NCBI RefSeq assembly: GCF_024508315.1
Contig: NZ_CP101987.1
Location: forward strand, 2,232,001 to 2,296,000
Source: Cellulomonas xiejunii
Lineage (GTDB): Bacteria; Actinomycetota; Actinomycetes; Actinomycetales; Cellulomonadaceae
Reading direction: 5' to 3'
DNA length: 64,000 bases
In this document: positions 26,236-33,620 of the stretch, piece after piece
Position numbering within the stretch: the stretch's first letter is position 1
Layout of the letters: every line of letters begins with the position of its first letter
Position numbers and translations under genes: made by a program
Notes under the pieces: generated by a model
Told to the model about the DNA's origin: nothing
Seen by the model: only the letters and a program-made list of their open reading frames with translations
Databases searched by the model: none

Positions 26236-26603
26236 CCGAGGACGGCAGCGCGGGCGACCTGAGGTCGATGCAGGCGCGTGCCCTGGCGGTGCGCGCGCTG
26301 TACGACCAGGTGGGGGCCGAGCGCTACGGGCGTGCCTGGACGACGCAGGAGACGATGCTCGGCCTGGTCGGCGACGTCGGCGACCTCGCCAAGCTCGTCC
26401 AGGGGAAGGCCGGTGTGCGACCTCGCGCCGACCTCGACGACGCCCTCGCGCACGAGCTCGCCGACTGCCTGTGGTCGCTGCTGGTGCTCGCCGACGCGTA
26501 CGACGTCGACCTGCCCGCGGCGTTCGCGCGGACCATGGACGAGCTCACGGCCCACCTCGGCACGCTGGTCGGACCGCCGCCCGACGGGGCTGCCGTCGAC
26601 TGA
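26232..26603 (+). CDS. MazG-like all-alpha NTP pyrophosphohydrolase domain protein
   Basis: A 123-aa single-domain protein with the helical pattern of MazG-like nucleotide pyrophosphohydrolases. The metal site normally reads EExxE...ExxD. Here the first half is GDVGD (Gly47, Asp48, Asp51) and the second is HELAD (Glu75, Asp78), so four acidic residues remain, two of them Asp instead of Glu. Activity is therefore plausible but not assured. Its GTG overlaps the jetC stop by 4 nt, the slot where Wadjet operons carry the JetD nuclease. This suggests it works with, or is regulated with, the condensin. A sequence of unrelated role carried by the promoter is the alternative. Confidence 0.75.
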   Translation: MTEDGSAGDLRSMQARALAVRALYDQVGAERYGRAWTTQETMLGLVGDVGDLAKLVQGKAGVRPRADLDDALAHELADCLWSLLVLADAYDVDLPAAFARTMDELTAHLGTLVGPPPDGAAVD

Positions 26604-26814
26604 CGCTCGCCCCGGCGCTCGCGCGCTAGGTGGTCCGTTTCGCGCCCGATCAGCAGATCCGTGTTGTCTCACCCGAGTGGCCCAGGTCTTCCACCCGTTG
26701 ACCGCGAACCTCCGTTCCGAGCGTGCGCAGCGGCACGTCCCGGTGCACCAGCAGGCGGCTGGGCCGTCCGGATGACTCGCGACCGCCGGGGCGGAACCGG
26801 GACGATCCGGCGCC

Positions 26815-26820
26815 TAGGGT
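26815..26820 (+). promoter_or_regulatory. Predicted -10 element, lipoprotein gene
   Basis: TAGGGT lies 7 nt before the ATG at 26828. The preceding stretch 26604-26814 holds no recognisable gene. Confidence 0.5.
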
Positions 26821-26827
26821 GCGCCGC

Positions 26828-27274
26828 ATGGCAGACGTGCGACGTGCGCTGGGGGCGGCGGTCGTGCTGCTCGCCGCCCTGACGGGCTGCTCGGACGTCG
26901 CCGCCGACGAGCTCAGCGCCGACGAGGTCTGCGACAACCAGCCGGAGTCGCCGTTCCTCACGGTCGAGGCCGTGTCCGACGAGCGGGGCGCCGGCCTGGC
27001 GTGGAGCGACGTCACGATGGGCCGCTTCCAGGACCAGACGTTCCGGCTTCACAGCCGGCCCGCCGGCTCCGACGACGCTTGGGAGGAGGCCGGGGACGTC
27101 GTGCTCACCCCCGACGACACGCGCGAAGTCGTCCCCGTCGACCTGCCGCCGGGGCGGTGGGAGGTCGGCATCACGCACCTCGACCCGGTCTGCGGCGAGA
27201 GCGAGCTCTGCTTCCTGGACGAGTGCTCGTCCGCCGTCGTGGAGGTCGCCACGGAGCCCGAGCGCACGTCGTAG
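26828..27274 (+). CDS. Putative lipoprotein
   Basis: A 148-aa exported protein of unknown function. Residues 1-20 are a lipoprotein signal peptide ending in the lipobox LTGC, with Cys21 the predicted acylation site. The mature part (about 127 aa) contains several cysteines (CDN, PVCGES, ELCF, DECSS), likely disulfide-bonded, and an FRLHSRPAGSDDAW / VPVDLPPGRWEVGITHL arrangement suggestive of a small beta-sandwich. No family was recognised. It follows the Jet operon but has its own promoter. Confidence 0.65.
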   Translation: MADVRRALGAAVVLLAALTGCSDVAADELSADEVCDNQPESPFLTVEAVSDERGAGLAWSDVTMGRFQDQTFRLHSRPAGSDDAWEEAGDVVLTPDDTREVVPVDLPPGRWEVGITHLDPVCGESELCFLDECSSAVVEVATEPERTS

Positions 27275-27349
27275 GTGCGTCGACACGGGGACGCACGGTG
27301 CGAAAGCTACGACGCGGCGTCTCCTGGCGATTCTGGACGCATAGTTGTT

Positions 27350-27368
27350 ACTCACACGCTAAACTCAC
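27350..27368 (+). promoter_or_regulatory. Direct repeats in AT-rich Fic promoter
   Basis: ACTCAC occurs at 27350-27355 and 27363-27368, 13 bp apart, flanking a TAAACT -10-like hexamer at 27360-27365 in an unusually AT-rich stretch. TCACACGC (27352-27359) and GCGTGT (27380-27385) also form an imperfect inverted repeat. It may be a regulator site. Confidence 0.3.
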
Positions 27369-27393
27369 CAACTTATGGGGCGTGTTGTGATGA

Positions 27394-28467
27394 TTGGTGG
27401 AGACCGGTGACAGCGTGAAGTCGTTCGACGACCTCGACGGCCTGATCGGGTCCGTCCCGTTCGACGTCGTCACGGACCTCCGCGTCGTGGACGCGGTACA
27501 AGGCTCCGCGGGGCTCCTGCCGGACGTCCTGCCCGGCCTCCTGTCGAGCCTGGCCGCCCGCGCACGCCCCGCGAGCATCGAGTCGTCCGCCGCTCTCGAC
27601 GGGGTCGTCGTGATGCACCGACGCGCGGCGGCCATCGTCGCGGGAGATGTCGACCGGCTGCAGGGCCGGGAGGAGCAGGAGCTCGCCGGGTGCCGCGACG
27701 CGTTCGACCACGTCGCCGGCGAGGGTCGGGGACCCGTGGACGTCGACCTCGTCCTGGAGGTCCACCGGCTGCTGCTCGCGCGCACCCCGACGCCAGGCGG
27801 ACGGCTCCGGCGGGTGGAGAGCGTCGTGCTGGACCGCGACCCCCGCTCCGCGCGGGTCAAGCGATTCACCCCGGTCGCGGTTGCCGACGTCCCGCACCAC
27901 CTCGACGAGCTGATCGCCCGGTACCGCGGCGCGCTCGTCACCGGCCGCCACCACCCGGTCCTGCTCACGGGCCTGTTCGTGCTCGACCTCATGGCGATCC
28001 GCCCCTTCACCACCGCCAACGGCCGGCTCGCGCGCGCCCTGACACCGGGCCTGCTGCACGACGCCGGGTACGACGTGGCGCGGTACGTGTCGCTCGACGC
28101 AGCCATCGCGCGATCCGCCGACGTGCACGCCACCGCCCTGCTCGACTCGACCGCGGACTGGCAGGACGGCCGGCACGACCCGTGGCCGTGGCTGCGCTCC
28201 CTGGTCCGCGCGCTGGCCGACTGCTCCGACGAGCTCTCGTCCCTCGTCGCCACCGCGCGCAGCGGCAGGAGCAAGCAGGAGCGCGTCCGTACCTACGTGC
28301 TGCAGCACGCAGGTCGCTCGTTCCGCATGAGCGACGCCCGGGCCGCGCTGCCCGGGGTCTCCGACCAGACGATCCGGCTGGTCCTCGGCGAGCTGAGGAG
28401 CGAAGGACTGGTCGAGGTCGACGGGGTGGGCCGCAGCGCGGCGTGGAGCGTGGTGCGCACGCGGTAG
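27394..28467 (+). CDS. Fic-domain protein with degenerate active site
   Basis: A 357-aa Fic/DOC-fold protein. Fic enzymes normally transfer AMP to target proteins using HPFxxGNGR. Here the motif reads RPFTTANGRLAR at residues 203-214: the catalytic His is Arg203, the metal-binding Asp/Glu is Thr207 and the first glycine is Ala208. The N-terminal inhibitory-helix-like PASIESS lies near residue 62. The C-terminus (about 270-357) is a winged helix-turn-helix with SFRMSDARAALPGVSDQTIRLVLGEL. Loss of the His suggests a non-adenylylating, perhaps DNA-binding or phosphate-transferring protein. The start is uncertain: TTG 27394, GTG 27397 or GTG 27415; a stop codon immediately precedes the TTG. Confidence 0.8.
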   Translation: MVETGDSVKSFDDLDGLIGSVPFDVVTDLRVVDAVQGSAGLLPDVLPGLLSSLAARARPASIESSAALDGVVVMHRRAAAIVAGDVDRLQGREEQELAGCRDAFDHVAGEGRGPVDVDLVLEVHRLLLARTPTPGGRLRRVESVVLDRDPRSARVKRFTPVAVADVPHHLDELIARYRGALVTGRHHPVLLTGLFVLDLMAIRPFTTANGRLARALTPGLLHDAGYDVARYVSLDAAIARSADVHATALLDSTADWQDGRHDPWPWLRSLVRALADCSDELSSLVATARSGRSKQERVRTYVLQHAGRSFRMSDARAALPGVSDQTIRLVLGELRSEGLVEVDGVGRSAAWSVVRTR

Positions 28468-28482
28468 CGCGCCAGCGCCGCG

Positions 28483-28602
28483 CTAGAGCCCAGCCGCGAC
28501 GAACGCGCCCGCGGCAACGACCGCGATGAGAGCCACCGCGATCCACGCCCACAGGTGGGTTCGGGTCCGCGGGCACCTTCCCGCCTTGAGTGCGACTCGC
28601 AC
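28483..28602 (-). CDS. Possible small single-pass membrane protein
   Basis: An open frame could encode 39 aa from a GTG: a basic N-terminus (about 19 residues with five Arg/Lys) followed by one hydrophobic helix, WIAVALIAVVAAGAFVAAGL, ending at a TAG. It faces the fic gene and overlaps the leader of the GNAT gene. No good Shine-Dalgarno was seen, so it may be a remnant or chance frame. Confidence 0.25.
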   Translation of the reverse strand: MRVALKAGRCPRTRTHLWAWIAVALIAVVAAGAFVAAGL

Positions 28603-28686
28603 GGCGACACCGCGCAGATCCTCGAGGCACGAAATCGCCAGCGCGGAGCCGTGGACGAGGTTCGGCAGTGCGCCGACACTGTCCCC

Positions 28687-29250
28687 ATGCTCGTGCTGCC
28701 GACGCCCGCCCCGACGTTCGGTGGCGTCCGCCTGCGGGCGTTCGAACCCCGCGACGTCGGGATGGTCCACAACCTGTCGACGGACCCGTACACGCCCCTG
28801 ACCGGCACACTGGTCGCCGATGCGACGGCCGAGCAGGCCCAGGAGTGGATCGACCGGCAGCACTACCGGCTGGTGACGGGCGCCGGGTACTCGTTCTGCG
28901 TCGCGGACGCCAACAACGACCGTGCGCTCGGGCAGGTCGGGCTGTGGATCGCCGACATCGAGCACGGGCGTGCGACCGCCGGGTACGGCGTCGCACCGAC
29001 CGAACGCGGCCGAGGGATCGCGGCGCGCGCTCTGACGGCGGTCACCGCGTTCGCGTGGACCATCCCCCAGCTGCACCGCATCGAACTCTTCATCGAACCG
29101 TGGAACGTGGCGTCCACCCGCACCGCCGAGAACGCCGGCTACGAACGTGAAGGGCTGCTGCGCAGCCGGCAGGTCGTCGGCGGGCGACGGGTGGACATGC
29201 TGCTGTACTCCGCCATCCGACCGTCGATCGCCGGTGCTTCAGCGCGATGA
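28687..29250 (+). CDS. GNAT acetyltransferase (RimJ/RimL type)
   Basis: A 187-aa acetyl-CoA-dependent N-acetyltransferase of the RimJ/RimL group (Acetyltransf_3). The start is VRLRAFEPRDVGMVHNL. The central beta-bulge is RATAGYGVAPTERGRGIAARAL, with the acetyl-CoA pyrophosphate-binding RGRGIA near residue 115. The C-terminal conserved block is ELFIEPWNVASTRTAENAGY followed by EGLLRSRQ, as in ribosomal-protein and antibiotic acetyltransferases. The target is unknown. The ATG at 28687 fits the fold; longer in-frame starts read through the facing small frame. Confidence 0.87.
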   Translation: MLVLPTPAPTFGGVRLRAFEPRDVGMVHNLSTDPYTPLTGTLVADATAEQAQEWIDRQHYRLVTGAGYSFCVADANNDRALGQVGLWIADIEHGRATAGYGVAPTERGRGIAARALTAVTAFAWTIPQLHRIELFIEPWNVASTRTAENAGYEREGLLRSRQVVGGRRVDMLLYSAIRPSIAGASAR

Positions 29251-29514
29251 CGCAGGAGACCTCAGGGCTGTGATCTCTCGGGGTGACGAGGGGCGCGGCC
29301 GCACCCCTCGAGGTGCTGGTAGCGGATGAGCTCTCTGCGATCGACCGCCACCATGCGGATGCCGCGTGCGCGTCGACAGCAGGGTCGCCCGGCTCTGGAC
29401 ACACTCGACCGCAAGCACCGATCTTGAGGGACATCCGGCCTCACTAATGCGAACTAGGTGCCCTCTCCCCCACCACGCGCAGCTCGCGAGGGGCCGTCGG
29501 CCACGTGACTTCCA
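29251..29514. other. Intergenic stretch without a recognisable gene
   Basis: About 260 bp between the GNAT gene and the HicA operator have lower GC than the surroundings. Short open frames on both strands lack starts with ribosome-binding sites and match no family I know. It may be a scar of past insertion. Confidence 0.4.
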
Positions 29515-29530
29515 GTGTCAATAGTGACAC
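29515..29530. promoter_or_regulatory. Palindromic operator of hicAB
   Basis: GTGTCA-ATAG-TGACAC is a perfect 6+6 inverted repeat ending 8 bp before the hicA ATG. Position and symmetry suit autorepression by the ribbon-helix-helix domain of HicB. Confidence 0.6.
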
Positions 29531-29538
29531 CATGACTC

Positions 29539-29790
29539 ATGCCGTCGATTGAACGTCTCGTCGCGGAGATGCGTCGCTCGCCCCAGGGTGTGCGCTTCTC
29601 GGACCTCGAGCGGGTCTGTCGGCACTACTTCGGCGAACCGCGTCAGCGTGGGTCGTCGCACCAGGTCTTCAGGACTCCGTGGCAGGGCGACCCTCGGGTG
29701 AACATCCAGGACGACCACGGTTCCGCGAAGCCGTACCAGGTCCGGCAGGTGCTGGCCGCGATCGAGAAGGTGGAGCAGGAGGAACGATGA
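29539..29790 (+). CDS. hicA: HicA-family mRNA interferase toxin
   Basis: An 83-aa HicA/YcfA-like toxin with the double-stranded-RNA-binding-like fold; HicA toxins cleave mRNA independently of ribosomes. The catalytic His is His41 in RGSSHQVF, and the C-terminal segment has the family pattern KPYQVRQVLAAIEKVE. The N-terminus MPSIERLVAEMRRSP is slightly longer than minimal HicA. The ATG follows a palindromic operator. Its TGA overlaps the ATG of hicB (ATGA), coupling antitoxin synthesis to toxin synthesis. The toxin-first order is standard for hicAB. Confidence 0.87.
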   Translation: MPSIERLVAEMRRSPQGVRFSDLERVCRHYFGEPRQRGSSHQVFRTPWQGDPRVNIQDDHGSAKPYQVRQVLAAIEKVEQEER

Positions 29791-30113
29791 CGAGCGCCGA
29801 CCACTACACGTACCGGATCACGTGGTCCGCCGAGGACGAGGCCTACGTGTCGACCGTCGCCGAGTTCCCGTCGCTCTCGTGGATCGACACGGACCGCACC
29901 GCGGCACTGTCCGGCATCGAGTCGCTCCTGCAGGACGTCCTCGAGGACATGGCGGAGAGCGGTGAGACCCCGCCGTTGCCACTGGCGGACCGCGTGTACT
30001 CCGGACGTTTCCAGGTGCGCATCCCGCCCGAGGTCCACCGCCGGCTCGCGACGGAGGCGGCCGAGCAGGGCGTCTCGCTCAACCGTCTGGTGTCGTCCCG
30101 GCTGGCAGGCTGA
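29787..30113 (+). CDS. hicB: HicB-family antitoxin
   Basis: A 108-aa antitoxin with two parts. Residues 1-70 are the partially degraded RNase-H-like HicB fold (YTYRITWSAEDEAYVSTVAEFPSL read in pieces, then the ALSGIESLLQDVLEDM helix). Residues 75-108 form a ribbon-helix-helix DNA-binding domain, FQVRIPPEVHRRLATEA followed by GVSLNRLVSSRL. It should neutralise HicA and repress the operon through the GTGTCA palindrome. It ends 22 bp from the convergent dnaE2 stop with no hairpin between. Confidence 0.87.
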   Translation: MTSADHYTYRITWSAEDEAYVSTVAEFPSLSWIDTDRTAALSGIESLLQDVLEDMAESGETPPLPLADRVYSGRFQVRIPPEVHRRLATEAAEQGVSLNRLVSSRLAG

Positions 30114-30134
30114 CGCGAACAGCGCAGGGCAGGG

Positions 30135-33100
30135 CTACTGGAAGTCCCGCGACCTGCTGCGCACCTTCAACGACAACGGACTGAGGTGCTCCGCGACGAG
30201 GCTCGTCGCCCCGTCCGCCTTCTCCAGCCGCCCCCGCACGACCATCGCCTTCGCCGTCCGGGCCGTCCGCCGGAACCTCTGCCACAGCCCGGCGGAGCAC
30301 ACGATGTTGAGCAGCCCGGTCTCGTCCTCCAGGGACAGGAAGGTCACTCCCCCGGCCGTGCCCGGGCGTTGGCGGTGCGTGACGACGCCGGCGACGGCGA
30401 TCCGTCGGCCTTCCTCGGTGCGGAACGCCTGCTCGACGCGCAGCACACCGGCCTCGTCCAGACCCTCGCGGACGAACTGCGTCGGGTAGGAGTCGACCGA
30501 CACCCCCGTGGCCCACACGTCCGCCGTGGCGACCTCGACGTCGGACAGCCCCGGCAGCGTCGGCGCCTTCACACCGACGGCCACCCCCGGCAGGGTGTCC
30601 GGCCCCTCCTGCGCGAGCGCCCCCGCCGCCCACAACCCCGCCCGGCGGTCCACCCCGAGGCAGTCCAGCGCACCGGCCGTCGCGAGCGCCTCGAGCTGCG
30701 CGGTGGTCAGCTGCACCCGCTGCACCAGGTCGTGCAGGTCGGCGAACGGGCCGCGGGCGGTGCGCTCGTCGACAAGGGCGCGGGCGACGTCCTCGCCGAT
30801 GGTCCGCACCTGCGTCAACCCCTGCCGCACCGCGAGCGCGCGCACCGACCCCTCGCCCGTGCGCACCCCCACGGGTCGGGTCGGACCGGTGCCGCTGGGT
30901 TGCGGCACCAGGCGCGGCTCACCACCCGGCGGCGTGGGACCCACCCGCTCGACGACGGCCAGCACGTCGGACGCCTGCACGTCCGGGCGCAGCACCTCGA
31001 TGCCGTGCCGGCGGGCGTCCGCGGCCAGGGACTGCGGTGAGTAGAAGCCCATCGGCTGCGCCGCGAGCAGGCCGGCGTAGAACGCGGCGGGGTGGTGCAC
31101 CTTGAGCCACGAGCTCGCGTAGACGAGGAACGCGAACGAGTACGCGTGCGACTCGGGGAACCCGAAGTCCGCGAACGCCTTGAGCTTGTCGAAGATCTCC
31201 TCGCGGACCTTCGGCCCGATGCCCTTGGCAGCCATGCCGTCCATGAGCCGCGCCCGCATCGCCTCCATGCGCTCCATCGAGCGCTTCGACCCCATGGCGC
31301 GGCGCAGCTGGTCCGCCTCCGCGGGCGTGAAGTCCGCGACGTCGATGGCCATCTGCATGAGCTGCTCCTGGAACAGCGGCACACCGAGGGTCTTGCTCAG
31401 CGACTTCTCCAACGTCGGGTGCAGGTACGTGACCTTCTGCCGACCCTGGGCCCGCTCGATGTACGGGTGCACCGACCCGCCCTGGATCGGCCCGGGCCGG
31501 ATCAGCGCGACCTCGACGACGATGTCGTAGAACGTCGAAGGCCGCAGCCGCGGCAGCGTCCCCATCTGCGCGCGCGACTCCACCTGGAAGACGCCCACGG
31601 TGTCCGCCGCGGACAGCAGCTCGTACACCGCCGGGTCCTCGTGCGGCAGCCCGTGCAGGTCGAGCGTGACGCCCTCGTGCCTCTCGACCTCGGTGAACGC
31701 CAGCCGCAGCGCCGTGAGCATCCCCAGGCCCAGCAGGTCGAACTTCACCAGCCCCGCGTCGGCGCAGTCCTCCTTGTCCCACTGCAGGACCGTGCGCCCC
31801 TCCATGCGCGCCCACTCCACCGGGCACACCTCGATGACGGGCCGGTCGCACATCACCATGCCGCCCGAGTGGATGCCCAGGTGGCGCGGCAGACGCAGGA
31901 AGCGCTCGGCCAGGTCGATGACGTGCTCGGGGATGTCCTCGGTGTCCGCCGCGGCCGGCGGCATGTGCGCCGGGACGACATCGTGGTTGTCGGCGGTCGG
32001 TCGTCCCGGCGTCTCCGGGCTCACGGGCCCCGACCGCGTCAACGTCCACCACGGGCTCGGTTTCTCCTGCCCGCGCAGGCTCCCCCACCGCTCGATCGAC
32101 GAGCTCCACGCGTCCTGCTGCCCCACGTCGTACCCCAGCGCCCGGGCCGCGTCGCGCACCGCCGAGCGCGGCCGGTAGGAGATGACGTTGGCGACCTGCG
32201 CGGCGTGCGACCTGCCGTGCATGGCGTAGACGTGCTGGATGACCTCCTCCCGGCGCGCGGACTCGATGTCGACGTCGATGTCCGGGGGGCCGTCGCGCTC
32301 GGGCGCCAGGAACCGCTCGAACAGCAGACCGTGCTTCACGGGGTCCACCGCGGTGACGCGCAGCACGAAGCAGACCGCGGAGTTGGCGGCCGAGCCGCGC
32401 CCCTGCGCCATGATCCCGTTGCGGCGGCAGAACTCGACCAGCTCGTAGACCACGAGGAAGTAGCCGCAGAACCCCAGGTCCTCGATGACGCGCAGCTCGT
32501 GCTGCAGCTGCGCGTACGCACCGGGCACGCGCTCGGCCTCCGGCGGCCCGTACAGCTCGAGCGCGCCGCGGCGCACCAGCTCACGCAGCCACGTCGCCTC
32601 GGTGTGCCCGTCGGGGACCGGGTACGGCGGCAGGCTCGGGGCGACGAGCGACAGGTCGAACGCGCACTCCGCGGCCAGGTCCGCCGCCGTGGTCACCGCG
32701 CTCGGGTGCCGGCGGTGCAGGTAGAGCATCTCGGTGGCCGAGCGCAGGTGCGCGACGGGCGCACCGGGCAGCCACCCGTCGAGGTCGTCGAGGGAGGACC
32801 GCGAGCGCACGGCCGCGAGCGCCTGGGCGAGGTCCGCGTCGCGCTCGGTGGCGTAGTGCACGTTGCCGGTCGCCACCAGCGGCAGTCGCGCGTCGGCCGC
32901 GAGCTGAGCGAGCGCGTCGGCGCGGTCGGTGTCGTACGCGTCGCCGTGCATCGTCGTCTCGACGGCCACGTTGTCCCGCCCGAACAGCGCGACGAGCCGG
33001 TCCAGCTCGGTCCGCGCGGCCTCGATCCCGCCGCGCGCGACACCGAGGACCCCCGAGGGGTCGCCCCCGGCCAGCGCCCGCCGCACGGCGCCCTTACGGC

Positions 33101-33620
33101 ACCCGGTCAGCACCAGCCACTGGCCCGCGGCGGCCTCGGCCAGCTCCTCCAGGTGGTACTCCGCGGCGCCCTTGCGCCCGGTGCGCAGGTGCCCCTCGGC
33201 GATCGCCCGCGACAGCGCGCGGTACCCGTCCGGCCCCCGCGCGAGCACCAGCAGGTGGCTCGCGCGCGGGTCGGGGACGCCCGTGGGCGCGTCGAGGACC
33301 GGCGGTCCGGGTGCCGGTCGCTTCTCGCGCGGGTGGCGGCGCGGGTCGGGTGCGGGCAGGTGAAGCTCTGCCCCGAACACGGTGGGAAGCCCGACGGCGC
33401 GCGCGGCCTGCGCGAACCGCACGACCCCGTAGAGCCCGTCGTGGTCGGTCAGCGCGAGCGCACTCTGCCCGAGCCGCGCGGCCTCGGCGGCGAGCTCCTC
33501 GGGCTGGCTGGCCCCGTCGAGGAAGCTGAAGGCGGAGTGCGCGTGCAGCTCGGCGTACCGCGGCGGCCAGTCCGCGCGGGCCTCGTGCACGACGCGCCCC
33601 GGGAACCGGTCCTCAGTCAT
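30135..33620 (-). CDS. dnaE2: Error-prone DNA polymerase DnaE2
   Basis: A C-family polymerase alpha subunit of 1161 aa that carries out mutagenic lesion bypass with ImuB. The N-terminal PHP domain is YAELHAHSAFSFLDGAS and LALTDHDGLYGVVRF. The palm has GRGSAANSAVCFVLRVT and the catalytic aspartates in PDIDVDIES. The C-terminal HhH and OB domains lead to an SRDFQ end, typical of DnaE2 and unlike replicative DnaE1, which carries a beta-clamp motif and a tail. The ATG at 33620 overlaps the imuB stop by 8 nt. It is the last gene of the LexA-controlled mutasome operon. Confidence 0.95.
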   Translation of the reverse strand: MTEDRFPGRVVHEARADWPPRYAELHAHSAFSFLDGASQPEELAAEAARLGQSALALTDHDGLYGVVRFAQAARAVGLPTVFGAELHLPAPDPRRHPREKRPAPGPPVLDAPTGVPDPRASHLLVLARGPDGYRALSRAIAEGHLRTGRKGAAEYHLEELAEAAAGQWLVLTGCRKGAVRRALAGGDPSGVLGVARGGIEAARTELDRLVALFGRDNVAVETTMHGDAYDTDRADALAQLAADARLPLVATGNVHYATERDADLAQALAAVRSRSSLDDLDGWLPGAPVAHLRSATEMLYLHRRHPSAVTTAADLAAECAFDLSLVAPSLPPYPVPDGHTEATWLRELVRRGALELYGPPEAERVPGAYAQLQHELRVIEDLGFCGYFLVVYELVEFCRRNGIMAQGRGSAANSAVCFVLRVTAVDPVKHGLLFERFLAPERDGPPDIDVDIESARREEVIQHVYAMHGRSHAAQVANVISYRPRSAVRDAARALGYDVGQQDAWSSSIERWGSLRGQEKPSPWWTLTRSGPVSPETPGRPTADNHDVVPAHMPPAAADTEDIPEHVIDLAERFLRLPRHLGIHSGGMVMCDRPVIEVCPVEWARMEGRTVLQWDKEDCADAGLVKFDLLGLGMLTALRLAFTEVERHEGVTLDLHGLPHEDPAVYELLSAADTVGVFQVESRAQMGTLPRLRPSTFYDIVVEVALIRPGPIQGGSVHPYIERAQGRQKVTYLHPTLEKSLSKTLGVPLFQEQLMQMAIDVADFTPAEADQLRRAMGSKRSMERMEAMRARLMDGMAAKGIGPKVREEIFDKLKAFADFGFPESHAYSFAFLVYASSWLKVHHPAAFYAGLLAAQPMGFYSPQSLAADARRHGIEVLRPDVQASDVLAVVERVGPTPPGGEPRLVPQPSGTGPTRPVGVRTGEGSVRALAVRQGLTQVRTIGEDVARALVDERTARGPFADLHDLVQRVQLTTAQLEALATAGALDCLGVDRRAGLWAAGALAQEGPDTLPGVAVGVKAPTLPGLSDVEVATADVWATGVSVDSYPTQFVREGLDEAGVLRVEQAFRTEEGRRIAVAGVVTHRQRPGTAGGVTFLSLEDETGLLNIVCSAGLWQRFRRTARTAKAMVVRGRLEKADGATSLVAEHLSPLSLKVRSRSRDFQ

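Noticed and set aside
26604..28467. Search for a JetD nuclease after jetC
   Set aside because: No frame between jetC and the Fic gene shows a TOPRIM or DUF3322/DUF2220 pattern; the stretch 26604-26814 has only short frames.
20176..30134. Duplicate of the tRNA-Leu 3' end as an att site
   Set aside because: I looked for a second TTCAAGTCCCCCTCCGGAC-like stretch up to the mutasome and found none.
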